This document shows positions 8,954 through 17,069 of a stretch of 64,000 nt of DNA, in pieces (position 1 is the stretch's first letter; each line of letters starts with the position of its first letter). The notes under the pieces are model-generated. The model did no database searches, was not told where the DNA came from, and saw only the letters and a list, made by a program, of their open reading frames with translations. The position numbers and the translations under genes were made by a program. The DNA is from Paenibacillus sp. LHD-38 (GTDB lineage: Bacteria > Bacillota > Bacilli > Paenibacillales > Paenibacillaceae). The DNA lies in NCBI RefSeq assembly GCF_031157315.1, contig NZ_JAVIFU010000012.1, positions 117,958 to 181,957 of the forward strand, read 5' to 3'.

Positions 8954-10336
8954 ATGCTGTATGAAGCGATTGTGGAACAGCTCCTGCAGGAGATGAAGGA
9001 CGGGAAGATGAGGCCGGGGGACAAGCTGCCGTCGATCCGGGAAGCAGCGGAAGCATTCGGTTGCAGCAGAAATACGGTGATTCGGGCATACGGGGAGCTC
9101 GAGAAGAGGCACCGGATCTATGCTGTGCCCCAGAGCGGCTATTATATCGCGCATCGCAGCCAAGGCTGGGAGGATGCGAGAGGCGCGGCGGAGGTGCCAG
9201 ACGTCATCGATTTCCAGTGGGCAGGCCCGGACCGGAGCGCCATGCCATACCGGGACTTCCAGCACTGCATGAATGAGGCCATCGAGCGGTACCGCGAGGA
9301 CATGTTTACGTATTCGGATGGTCAGGGCCTCGCCTCGCTGCGGCTCCAGCTGGCCCGGCATCTGCGGGATTTGCAGGTGTTCACGGCCCCGGAGCGCATC
9401 TATGTGGTGACTGGCTCTCAGCAGGCGCTGCATTTGTTGGTGGGACTGCCTTTCCCGAACGGCAAGGGGAACATCGTCGTGGAACAGCCGGTGCATGCCG
9501 GCATGGTCGAATCGCTGCGGGGATATCGGGGTGAAGTGCACGGCATCTCGTACGAGGAAGGCGGCATGGATCTGGAGCGGCTGGAGGCGCTGTTCCGGGA
9601 CGGGGACGTCAAGTTCTTCTACACCGTCTCGCGGTTTCACAACCCAACCGGGTACAGCCACACGAACGAAGCCCGCAAGCGCATGGTGGAGCTGGCGAAG
9701 CGGTATGATGTGTACATCGTCGAGGATGATTACATGGGCGACCTGGATGGCGATCCGAGGAATGACCCCATGTTCGCTTACGATTTGTCCGGAAGGGTCA
9801 TCTATGTAAAGAGCTTCTCCAAAGTCATGCTTCCCGGTCTGCGCCTCGGGCTGGCCGTGCTGCCGGACGGGCTGCGGGAAGGGTTCCTGCGGGCGAAGGC
9901 TGCGGCAGACGTACATTCGCCCCTGTTGACGCAAGGGGCGCTCGAGGTGTACCTAGAGAGCGGCATGTTCGCCGCCCACATCGGCCGGATGCGGGAGATA
10001 TATCGCCGCAAAGCGGTGCTGCTGCAGGAAGCATACCGCAAGCATCTGCCGCCGGGAACCGCTTACACAAGGTCGTACTCCGGCTTCTATACCACGATCG
10101 GGCTGCCGGCCCCGCTCCGGGCGCAGGCAGCGGCCGACCACCTGCTGCAGCGCGGCGTGCGGGTCGATCCGGTCCAGCGCATGTACCTGCCGGAGTTCCT
10201 GCAGGAGGATTTTCTCCGGCTGAGCGTCTCACAGGTGGAGGAAGGACTCATCGAGCCCGGCATACGGGCCATCGGTGACGGAATCCGGGAGCTGCTCCGG
10301 CAGCGCACGGGAGTGCGGTTTGTGAAGCGGGGGTAG
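8954..10336 (+). CDS. MocR/GntR-type PLP-dependent transcriptional regulator
   Basis: About 460 residues. Residues 1-75 form a GntR winged helix (RPGDKLPSIREAAEAFGCSR, NTVIRAYGELEK). The rest is a fold-type I aminotransferase-like domain with NPTGYSHT, an Asp-containing VEDDYMGDLDG, and the PLP lysine in YVKSFSKVMLPGLRLG. MocR proteins use PLP as a co-effector and usually control a divergent neighbour, here the class D beta-lactamase operon. The ATG at 8954 is chosen, with GGAAGGAG upstream; a TTG at 8915 and a GTG at 8942 are in frame. Codon use is strongly GC-rich compared with the next genes. Confidence 0.88.
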   Translation: MLYEAIVEQLLQEMKDGKMRPGDKLPSIREAAEAFGCSRNTVIRAYGELEKRHRIYAVPQSGYYIAHRSQGWEDARGAAEVPDVIDFQWAGPDRSAMPYRDFQHCMNEAIERYREDMFTYSDGQGLASLRLQLARHLRDLQVFTAPERIYVVTGSQQALHLLVGLPFPNGKGNIVVEQPVHAGMVESLRGYRGEVHGISYEEGGMDLERLEALFRDGDVKFFYTVSRFHNPTGYSHTNEARKRMVELAKRYDVYIVEDDYMGDLDGDPRNDPMFAYDLSGRVIYVKSFSKVMLPGLRLGLAVLPDGLREGFLRAKAAADVHSPLLTQGALEVYLESGMFAAHIGRMREIYRRKAVLLQEAYRKHLPPGTAYTRSYSGFYTTIGLPAPLRAQAAADHLLQRGVRVDPVQRMYLPEFLQEDFLRLSVSQVEEGLIEPGIRAIGDGIRELLRQRTGVRFVKRG

Positions 10337-10472
10337 GGGGAAGGTTATTTCCTTTATAGGTGGTAAAGGATGTTAACAAAACGGCTTAATTCTCGTCTAT
10401 GGAATATACTTCATTTCTCTTGAACACGAAAATCATATCGGCGAATTAAAACACTGCTCGGTAGTTGACGTC

Positions 10473-10509
10473 AAAAAAGGAAGGAAGATCAAAGTACTTT
10501 CCGATCTTC
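10473..10509 (-). terminator. intrinsic terminator of the phosphoesterase gene
   Basis: On the minus strand, GAAGATC pairs with GATCTTC across a twelve-base loop, followed by CTTCC and six Ts. It lies just after the stop of the YfcE-like gene. Confidence 0.65.
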
Positions 10510-10530
10510 AAGCCAGAACGAACTATCATC

Positions 10531-11037
10531 CTACGATTTGTCATTGTAAAATATATGCTTGGCAGATACTGTTCCACCAGCAAGTTGAAATATGCCGAAC
10601 GAATACATGGGCTGCCTCCTCTTATCAGTAGGTGACCCGGGATTAAATACCAGCAGGCCACCTGTCCGCTTAAGTACTGGAATATGGGAATGGCCATAGA
10701 TCAGCACATTCAAATGAACATTCTTGAAGGCGTCTAACGCACGCGCTTCCGTATTTATTCTTTTCCCATCACCATGACCGTGAACGATACCCATTCTTAC
10801 ACCCTCAAACTCTAATTGCCTCTGCAATCCAAACTTGCGGATAATGTCTGCACTATCATTATTTCCTGCGACACCGTAGATCGGAGCGAATGCTACCAAA
10901 GCCTCGTACACAGAAAGGTTCGTCCAATCACCTGCATGAATGATAGCTTTTGCCGTTTTTAGCTCGCGAAGCAATCGATCCGGCAGTTTTTTGTTCATTC
11001 TGGGCATATGCGTGTCAGATACGACGACGATTTTCAT
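10531..11037 (-). CDS. YfcE/MJ0936-family metallophosphoesterase
   Basis: A 168-residue calcineurin-like phosphodiesterase of the short YfcE type, which cleaves phosphodiesters with a two-metal centre. The metal ligands are visible in order: SDTHMPR (D-x-H), HAGDW (GDxx), GNND (GNxD), IVHGHGDG and YGHSHIPV, ending with the NPGSP motif typical of the family. The ATG at 11037 is preferred; a GTG two codons upstream is also possible. The natural substrate cannot be read from the sequence. It is followed by a terminator and preceded by yrdB on the same strand after a 45-base gap. Confidence 0.85.
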   Translation of the reverse strand: MKIVVVSDTHMPRMNKKLPDRLLRELKTAKAIIHAGDWTNLSVYEALVAFAPIYGVAGNNDSADIIRKFGLQRQLEFEGVRMGIVHGHGDGKRINTEARALDAFKNVHLNVLIYGHSHIPVLKRTGGLLVFNPGSPTDKRRQPMYSFGIFQLAGGTVSAKHIFYNDKS

Positions 11038-11082
11038 CCTCACCGACCTCGATTCCTTGTCTTCATATTCTTCATTCGTATT

Positions 11083-11421
11083 TCATATTTTCATCGAATA
11101 GACCAATAAGACAACAATCAATGCAACAACGAAAAAACCGACTGCTATTGTTTTCTGTCCAGATGCGTAAAGTGCTAAACTAGCCAACGAGAAAACTGCT
11201 ATCTGAAGCAGGTGACGAACAGGAATGGTAACGGGGTAGGTCGCTTTGGGTGCTACGAAGAGTCCCCAGAACACCGCAATGACAAGTGGTGCTCCAATTC
11301 CCAGCGCGAATCTGACGATCCAACCTCGATTAAAATGGAAACCCCAATATCCTAATGAAAAGAGAGCGGCTAACTCAATAAGAAATAAGATTAATAGCAC
11401 GATAGATTGAAATAGGATCAA
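11083..11421 (-). CDS. yrdB: YrdB-like DUF2568 membrane protein
   Basis: A 112-residue protein with four hydrophobic segments and the DUF2568 pattern: ALFSLGYWGFHF, then GAPLVIAVFWGLFVAPKA, then two C-terminal helices. It resembles B. subtilis YrdB, whose function is unknown to me. The start is TTG, with GAGGGGG seven bases upstream. Immediately upstream lie three identical palindromes that look like operators, so a dedicated repressor is expected, although no regulator gene stands next to it. Confidence 0.75.
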   Translation of the reverse strand: MILFQSIVLLILFLIELAALFSLGYWGFHFNRGWIVRFALGIGAPLVIAVFWGLFVAPKATYPVTIPVRHLLQIAVFSLASLALYASGQKTIAVGFFVVALIVVLLVYSMKI

Positions 11422-11442
11422 CTTTGTTCCCCCTCACTTAAA

Positions 11443-11505
11443 ACTAATGTTATTAGTTTTAGTTTAACTAATGATATTAGTTTTAGTTTAACTAATGATA
11501 TTAGT
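11443..11505. repeat. three palindromic operators in tandem, period exactly 24 bp
   Basis: Three copies of ACTAAT-N3-ATTAGT begin at 11443, 11467 and 11491. Each is a perfect 6-bp-arm dyad of 15 bases, with spacers reading TTTAGTTTA. The array starts 22 bases upstream of the yrdB start codon, where its promoter should lie. This is what a cooperative dimeric repressor site (TetR- or MarR-like) would look like. Identical spacing suggests recent tandem duplication of a 24-bp unit. Confidence 0.7.
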
Positions 11506-11663
11506 TTTGGCAAGGGATATGAAAATATTCTGGTCATTTCAAAATCATAGATAGATAGTGCCGAAGATATGCATACTTTTGCGGATAGAATGAGAAGTAA
11601 ATAAATGTCCCCTCCGTTATGATGAAAACAACGCAAGATTACATCATTTTGGAGGGAATAATA

Positions 11664-12401
11664 ATGGCAAACGCGACACTATCTGAGCAAGAGGTTCAAT
11701 TTTATAAGCAAAATGGATATGCTCTCCATAAGAAACAGCTATTTAGTCAAGAGAAAATGGCAGAGCTGTCAGGCATATTCGAAGAGCAATGGGAGCTGGT
11801 TGGCAGAAAGCTGAACAGCGAGCTGGACACTCCACATTTTCGTGACGAGCGGCTGCTGAAATTTCTGTTAAGCGATGATGTGCTCGATTTGGTTGAGCCG
11901 CTAATCGGGCCAAATATTGGATTGTGGTCGAGTCATTTCATATGCAAGGAGCCGCTGATCGGCAAGCAAACGCCATGGCATGAGGATTCCGCTTATTGGA
12001 ACGGCCGTCTTAGCAGTTTTGACAAAATCGTAACCGTGTGGCTGGCAATCGACCGCAGCACGAAGGAAAACGGCTGCATGCGCGTTATTCCCGGTACACA
12101 TACTGACGGATTTTCCGAATATGAAGAGGTTGATGGAAGCCAAAACATTTTTAGTACCGAAATTAAAAAAGTAGAGAATGAAAAAGCCGTTTATTTCGAA
12201 TTAGAGCCGGGCGAATGCTCGGTGCACGATTCCCGCATCATTCATGGGGCAGCTGCCAATACGAGCGAGTTTCGCCGATGCGGCTATACGATGCGTTATT
12301 TCTCGACAGAAGCCAAGGTATATGAGGAGAAAAACCAAAATCATAAAATTTGGCTTGCAAGAGGCAAGGATCTGGCAGGCAATCCATTCATTAATGTATA
12401 A
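11664..12401 (+). CDS. phytanoyl-CoA dioxygenase (PhyH) family protein
   Basis: A 245-residue Fe(II)/2-oxoglutarate-dependent oxygenase of the PhyH family. The iron triad can be placed: the HxD motif in TPWHEDSAYWNG and the distal His in HDSRIIHGAAANTS, followed by an Arg-rich 2-oxoglutarate-binding stretch (RRCGYTMRYFS). Such enzymes hydroxylate small molecules; the substrate is unknown here. The ATG at 11664 is chosen because TTGGAGGG lies seven bases before it, rather than the ATG at 11619. A sugar isomerase-like gene and an AraC regulator follow on the same strand with gaps of 20-30 bases, suggesting a three-gene unit for one substrate. Confidence 0.8.
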   Translation: MANATLSEQEVQFYKQNGYALHKKQLFSQEKMAELSGIFEEQWELVGRKLNSELDTPHFRDERLLKFLLSDDVLDLVEPLIGPNIGLWSSHFICKEPLIGKQTPWHEDSAYWNGRLSSFDKIVTVWLAIDRSTKENGCMRVIPGTHTDGFSEYEEVDGSQNIFSTEIKKVENEKAVYFELEPGECSVHDSRIIHGAAANTSEFRRCGYTMRYFSTEAKVYEEKNQNHKIWLARGKDLAGNPFINV

Positions 12402-12429
12402 TGATCGAAGCTAGAAGGAGCTGTATTTC

Positions 12430-13245
12430 ATGGAATTGAGGCCAATAAAGGCGTTATGGGGAATGGCTGGCACTTACGATGAGCAGTTAGCACGCGCGGC
12501 GGAAGCCGGATATGCCGGCATTGAAGCGCCGCTGCCGCCTTTGCCCGAGGAGCAATCCTTTAAAGAAGCGCTCGAGCGGCACAAGCTGGCTTTCATTGCT
12601 CAGGTGTGTACGGAAGGCGACCATCTTGCCAGCTTCGAGAAGCAGGTGGATCGCGCCGCAGCCTTTAAACCATTGTTTATCGTAGCGCAAAGCGCGAGAG
12701 ACAGCATGACAGAAACAGAGCAGGATCACTTCTATGAGGGAGCTCTTGCCGTAGAGCAGAAAATCGGGATTGCGGTTGGGCACGAAACGCATCGAAGCCG
12801 CGCGATGTTTACGCCTTGGACAACGGCAAGATTGCTGAAGCAATTTCCTGATTTGTCGATATCGGCAGATTTTAGCCACTGGGTAAACGTATGCGAATCG
12901 CATCTGGATAATCACGAGAATGAGCTTGCACTTGCGATGAAGAGGACCATTCATATTCATGGCCGAGTTGGGTTCCCGCAAGGACCGCAGGTTCCGCATC
13001 CTGCTGCTCCAGAATATAAAGCAGAGCTTGCGCTGTTCACAAAATGGTGGCAGCAAATATTCGTTGACCAAGCGATGAAAGGGAAAGCGGAAGCTACCTT
13101 CACGGCAGAATTTGGACCTCCTGGCTATATGCCGACTGAGCCGTTCACCAATAAGCCGGTCGCTGATTTATGGGAAGTCAATCAATGGATGACGGACTAC
13201 ATTTCCGCCAAATTTGCGGAGTGGTTTAACGTTAAGACCAAATAA
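12430..13245 (+). CDS. xylose isomerase-like TIM-barrel sugar isomerase/epimerase
   Basis: A 271-residue protein of the AP-endonuclease-2 / sugar phosphate isomerase fold. It has the expected metal-ligand pattern: GHETHRSRAMFTPW (Glu and His), SADFSHW (Asp and His), HIHGRVG (His) and a late TAEFGPPGY (Glu). Members isomerise, epimerise or, as in OiaC, decarboxylate sugar derivatives. AGAAGGAG lies before the ATG. The location between the PhyH gene and an AraC regulator suggests catabolism of an imported sugar or polyol, but the substrate is not readable. Confidence 0.75.
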   Translation: MELRPIKALWGMAGTYDEQLARAAEAGYAGIEAPLPPLPEEQSFKEALERHKLAFIAQVCTEGDHLASFEKQVDRAAAFKPLFIVAQSARDSMTETEQDHFYEGALAVEQKIGIAVGHETHRSRAMFTPWTTARLLKQFPDLSISADFSHWVNVCESHLDNHENELALAMKRTIHIHGRVGFPQGPQVPHPAAPEYKAELALFTKWWQQIFVDQAMKGKAEATFTAEFGPPGYMPTEPFTNKPVADLWEVNQWMTDYISAKFAEWFNVKTK

Positions 13246-13264
13246 GCATGAAGGGGGAATAGGG

Positions 13265-14113
13265 ATGGATAACAATAAAACACCAGAAAGGCTGCTTAGC
13301 AAAAACTTTTTATCCTTGTCGTCCCCCTTCCGTATTTATAAGCATGTGATCGATCACAAAATTGATACGCATTGGCATGAGTTTTTCGAGATGGGCTTTA
13401 TCGTATCAGGCAGAGGTACTCATATTCTTAATGGCGAGTCATCTCCTTTGGAAAGAGGGATGGCTTTTCTGCTTACAACCGCCGATTTCCATGAAATTAT
13501 ACCGGATGAAGGCGAAACGATACGTCTGTACGATTTTATATTTGAGGATTCATTCATTCGTCCTGCTTTAACCGAAATGCTTTTTGAAGAGGCATCTCAT
13601 TTCGCTTATACTTTTGAAAGCGCACAAGCTGGCATGATCGAAGCTGAGTTTGATCGCATTTGGGACGAATCGCTGCTCTGGCAGCTAGGCAGCGACATGA
13701 TTGTTCAAGGCAGCTTTGAGCGGATACTGATTGAGCTATTCAGACTAACGAGTCAAAAAAATACGGCAGCGGAAAACGTTACTGTTCGCACCGTCCATCC
13801 TTCTATAAGGAAATCAGTTATCTACATTCAGCATCATTTCCGTGAGCCGATTACTCTCCATAAAGTGGCAGAGCATGTCGGACTCTCAGCAAATTATTTC
13901 AGCGAATGCTTCCGGAAGCAAACCGGAACTTCATTCCAAGAGCATCTTCAAGAGAAAAGGCTGCAGTTCGCCAGAGCTCTGCTATGCAGCACAACGCTGC
14001 CAATAACGGAAATCTGCTACGCCTCAGGCTTTAATACGATGCCGAATTTCGAGAGGTTTTTTAAGCGAAAGTTTGGACTAGCGCCGCGCGATTATCGGAA
14101 AAGCAATAAATGA
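13265..14113 (+). CDS. AraC-family transcriptional regulator (cupin sensor)
   Basis: About 282 residues. The N-terminal cupin has DTHWHEFFEMGFIVSGRG and should bind a sugar ligand. The C-terminal pair of helix-turn-helix motifs spans LHKVAEHVGLSANYFSECFR and ITEICYASGFNTMPNFERFF, ending in the usual FGLAPRDYR. The ATG at 13265, preceded by GAAGGGGGAA, is preferred over an upstream in-frame start at 13214 that would overlap the isomerase gene. It probably controls the PhyH/isomerase unit just upstream. A terminator follows directly. Confidence 0.85.
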   Translation: MDNNKTPERLLSKNFLSLSSPFRIYKHVIDHKIDTHWHEFFEMGFIVSGRGTHILNGESSPLERGMAFLLTTADFHEIIPDEGETIRLYDFIFEDSFIRPALTEMLFEEASHFAYTFESAQAGMIEAEFDRIWDESLLWQLGSDMIVQGSFERILIELFRLTSQKNTAAENVTVRTVHPSIRKSVIYIQHHFREPITLHKVAEHVGLSANYFSECFRKQTGTSFQEHLQEKRLQFARALLCSTTLPITEICYASGFNTMPNFERFFKRKFGLAPRDYRKSNK

Positions 14114-14156
14114 AAACCTTCCATTCACTTTTCAAAGTGTATGAAAGGTTTTTTTG
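14113..14156 (+). terminator. intrinsic terminator after araC
   Basis: AAACCTT-CAT-CACTTT pairs with AAAGTG-ATG-AAGGTTT with two mismatches around a two-base loop, followed by seven Ts. It ends the PhyH/isomerase/araC unit. Confidence 0.85.
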
Positions 14157-14277
14157 CTCATGTTAAGTAATTCCAGTATACGCTAACAGGTAACGATAGC
14201 TGAACAAACAAGAATAAGCAGTTTACTGCGGCAACTGCTAGTAGAATGGAAAGCGAGCGAAGATCTTAAGTAACTGA

Positions 14278-14534
14278 CATTTTGACCAACGTGAGCCGTT
14301 CGGAGTGAATAAAATTGAGCTTCTATATATGGGAGACATTAATATTTATTTTAGCTCTGAAGAAATAAAAAGAATACCAAAAAAACATGGGATGAATCCT
14401 ATAAAATTATTGAATTAATGCAAATGGGTTCACAGGTAATTGATGTATTCCATTTGGTTAATCCGACTGGGAATTATGTTGGCTGTTTTAAGGCATTACT
14501 GATTACAAATTTTATGAAGCAAAGCATAAAGTAA
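14278..14534 (+). pseudogene. frameshifted remnant of a small unrecognised gene
   Basis: An AT-rich stretch reads as protein in two frames joined at a run of seven As near 14380. The first part contains NKIELLYMGDINIYFSSEEI. After a one-base shift it continues with WDESYKIIELMQMGSQVIDV and ends at a TAA at 14532. Restoring one A would give a plausible protein of about 85 residues. I do not recognise the family. A stop precedes the first part, so the original start may be lost. It lies in a decayed zone next to a transposase remnant, which supports a pseudogene; a sequencing slip in the A-run is the alternative. Confidence 0.35.
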
Positions 14535-14617
14535 AGGCCACGTCTTAGGTCGTGGCTTTTTTATGTTAGAGAATTTCTTATTGTTTCTCTTACAGCAGGT
14601 GCTAGAAAGCACGATCA

Positions 14618-14930
14618 GGGAAGAAAACGAATAGTTTTATCAGTTATTGCCCCTGTTTCGGTCGCTGACTGTCCATTTCTAATGACATTTATTGTGGATA
14701 AATAAAGCTTCAAGAAGCTCTTTCCCTTCGTTATTTTCCATAACTGTTGATGGTAGCCTTCATTAAAGTTTGTTGTGTAGATAATTTTTGAGTCTCTACT
14801 GGATATTTGAAGAGCACAGATAGATCTTCCCAGTTTTTTACCCACAATCGTACATAAAGCAGGTAGTTCTTAATCCTTCAAAGCGAACTAGTTTAATCAA
14901 AGCTTCTTCTTTTGTTACTGCTTTGTTGAG
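14618..14930 (-). pseudogene. IS256-family transposase C-terminal remnant
   Basis: On the minus strand, the C-terminal part of an IS256-type (mutator) transposase can be followed across frameshifts. One frame gives VKNWEDLSVLFKYPVETQ, matching the family pattern W..NW..L..FFKYP..IRK. The next frame gives IIYTTNFNEGYHQQLWKITK, matching IYTTN.IE..N..LRK.TK, and then LKLYLSTINVI. Internal deletions and at least two frameshifts make it inactive. No terminal inverted repeats could be recognised. It marks past insertion in the gap between the AraC unit and the PrpR-like regulator. Confidence 0.6.
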
Positions 14931-15163
14931 TTGCTTAATTTAGCGTGAAAGCTCCTTAACTTCTTGTAGAAGTCGTAGGAAGTGGAGTAGCGTAATTGGA
15001 TAATGATGTACTCTTTAAATCTCGTTCTCCTAAATACAGGCAGTCATGGCTTGTGAGAAGCTGATCAGATTGTCGACGCAGGTTATGAGAAAGTCCTGTA
15101 CGCGGCAGTTTTCACATTGAGATAAAATCTTTTGTGTAAACGGTACTTTCCCTTCATGATGTG
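14931..15163. other. decayed intergenic DNA
   Basis: I find no gene here. On the plus strand a short fragment reading ADQIVDAGYEKVLYAAVF near 15060-15110 looks protein-like but has no start and stops at once, so it may be a relic. The stretch leads into the promoter of the PrpR-like regulator. Confidence 0.35.
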
Positions 15164-15196
15164 TATAATCAATAAGAGTTGTTTAATTTTGCAACA
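15164..15196 (+). promoter_or_regulatory. promoter and candidate operator of the PrpR-like gene
   Basis: TATAAT at 15164-15169 is a consensus -10 box; the -35 box is poor. TTGCAACA at 15189-15196 lies about 20 bases downstream of it, a position suited to autorepression. The same word in either orientation recurs around the next operon promoter at 17056, 17087 and 17138, which makes it a candidate binding site of the regulator encoded here. Confidence 0.5.
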
Positions 15197-15227
15197 GTCC
15201 ATAATTGATCATAAGCGAGGTTACAAA

Positions 15228-17069
15228 ATGAAAATTAAAGTGTTAGCGATTGCACCATATCTTGGTTTGAAGGGTTTGCTGGAAAGTTTATCACAAGAAG
15301 AGCCGAGGATCGAGATGGACATTGAAGTAGCCGATCTCCAAAATGCGATTCCAATCGTCACCGGAGATAAAGGACGTACATATGACATCATCATCAGCCG
15401 CGGGGGAACCTCTTCCGTGATCAGAGAACATATTTCAACTCCGGTTGTGGACATTCCCGTCTCAGGATATGATATTTTGCGCGTGCTTACCTTAGTCAAA
15501 GACTCCAGCACTAAGGTGGCTATCATCGGCTTCCCCAATATATGCCGCGGGGCAGCGGCCGTTTCGAGCTTGCTCGATTTTGAAATTCCGATCTATTCAA
15601 TTGAGCATGCAACCGAAGTTCACACCGCGCTGCAAACGGCTTTCAATCATGGCGCAAAAATCGTTCTTGGAGATGCGATTACGGTTCGTACGGCCGAGGA
15701 GATGGGGTATAACGGCATCCTTATTACTTCAGGCCGCGAATCCGTGCTCGAGGCACTGTCGGAAGTAAAACGCATCTATGACGCTCTATTGAAGGCCCGA
15801 GAAAACGAACGTTTTTTTGAGCATATGCTAGAGCATCACCGTACGGGCGTACTTGCGTTAGATAACCGCGGCGTTATTCGTTATGCCAATCATGCTGCCT
15901 CGTTATTATTAGGTTACGATAGTTCGGTCATGCGCGGCATGAATCTTAGAGGCATCGACCCGATTTGGGGTCATTATTTGGAGGAAGCAGCCAAAAGCGA
16001 TGCAGTCTCTGGAAATCAGCAAAAAACAAAATGGTTTTATAAACGCCAAATGAAGGTTGAATTTGTCGCGCCTGCCATGGCAAAGGAACAAACCTATTTA
16101 GTCTATATGTATCCGCTGGAGAACCACGGTAAAAACCCTATTTCAAGCACCTTTGAAGTAACCGGCCGAATAGCTACTTTTGCTCAGGTAATCGGTTCGA
16201 GCATAACGATTCAGCAAACTGTCAAACGCGCCAATTCGCAGGCCCAAACGGACAAGCCTATCTGGATTTTCGGGGAAGCCGGTAGCGGGAAATCGTTGTT
16301 TTCTCAAGCGATCCATTCCGCCAGCTCGCAAAGTGGCGATGCATTATACGTCATTCCATGCAACAAGTTAACGGATTCCGAACAAGAGTCTATTTTATTT
16401 GGGAATGAAACGACGCCGGGGCTGCTCTACATGGAATCTGTCGGTACGGTTTGCCTCCAGCAAATCCAGCATACCAGTCAGCATTTGCAGCAAAAGCTGC
16501 TGGCCGCCATGCAAGGAGGAGCCCATCCGCGCCTTATCGTCACTTCCCTGCTGCCAGTAAAAGCCTTGTTAAAAAAAGAAGAACTAGCCGCCGATTTTGC
16601 ACATCTATTCGCCAATACGAACTTGCAATTACCGCCGCTTCGTGAGCGTCTGGAGGATATCGGAGAAATAGCCCGCGTCTTAATCGCCAATTACAATTCC
16701 CGTCATGGCAAGCAAATTGTCGGTATACGACAGCCTGTATTAGAAGACGATCTCATGCAGAAGCCATGGCCGGGCAATATACAGCAATTGAAGCTGGTCT
16801 TAGAGTGCATTTTATCGGTTACGAATGGAAATTATATTGGCGCCAATGAAGCATCTGAAGGATGGCTAAAAGTAAGGGAGTCCATACAAACGGAAGATGT
16901 CAGCCACAATGTGCTTTTAAACTTGTCGGGCACCTGGGAGGAAATCGAAAAGAGAGTCTTATGGGAAATCCTGCAACACGAAGGCATGAATCAATCCAAA
17001 ACGGCTAACCGTTTAGGCATCAATCGCTCCACTCTTTGGCGAAAACTTAAAAATATGTTGCAATATTAA
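15228..17069 (+). CDS. PrpR_N-type enhancer-binding-like regulator lacking GAFTGA
   Basis: A 613-residue regulator. Residues about 1-190 match the PrpR N-terminal sensor (TYDIIISRGGTSSVIREH, then ILITSGRESVLEAL). A PAS-like domain follows (about 215-300), then an AAA+ module with Walker A GEAGSGKS near residue 350, and a Fis-type helix-turn-helix at the end (SKTANRLGINRSTLWRKLKN). The segment after Walker A where sigma-54 activators carry GAFTGA is shortened, reading ILFGNETTPGLLYMESVG, so sigma-54 contact seems lost and it probably acts on sigma-A promoters. The ATG at 15228 is preferred, with GAGG upstream. It likely senses an acid sugar or intermediate and controls the DUF1537-pdxA2 operon downstream. 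Confidence 0.82.
   Translation: MKIKVLAIAPYLGLKGLLESLSQEEPRIEMDIEVADLQNAIPIVTGDKGRTYDIIISRGGTSSVIREHISTPVVDIPVSGYDILRVLTLVKDSSTKVAIIGFPNICRGAAAVSSLLDFEIPIYSIEHATEVHTALQTAFNHGAKIVLGDAITVRTAEEMGYNGILITSGRESVLEALSEVKRIYDALLKARENERFFEHMLEHHRTGVLALDNRGVIRYANHAASLLLGYDSSVMRGMNLRGIDPIWGHYLEEAAKSDAVSGNQQKTKWFYKRQMKVEFVAPAMAKEQTYLVYMYPLENHGKNPISSTFEVTGRIATFAQVIGSSITIQQTVKRANSQAQTDKPIWIFGEAGSGKSLFSQAIHSASSQSGDALYVIPCNKLTDSEQESILFGNETTPGLLYMESVGTVCLQQIQHTSQHLQQKLLAAMQGGAHPRLIVTSLLPVKALLKKEELAADFAHLFANTNLQLPPLRERLEDIGEIARVLIANYNSRHGKQIVGIRQPVLEDDLMQKPWPGNIQQLKLVLECILSVTNGNYIGANEASEGWLKVRESIQTEDVSHNVLLNLSGTWEEIEKRVLWEILQHEGMNQSKTANRLGINRSTLWRKLKNMLQY

Noticed and set aside
8807..9934. Long minus-strand extension of the beta-lactamase frame across mocR
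   Set aside because: It is antisense to mocR, has no family resemblance and no start site. The signal peptide and GAGGAGG place the true start at 8806.
11418..11636. Minus-strand 72-codon frame containing repeated LISLVKLK words
   Set aside because: The peptide repeat is only the translation of the three operator palindromes.
12487..13071. 194-codon minus-strand frame opposite the sugar isomerase gene
   Set aside because: The plus-strand gene has clear metal-binding motifs and a ribosome binding site; the minus frame shows no recognisable motif.
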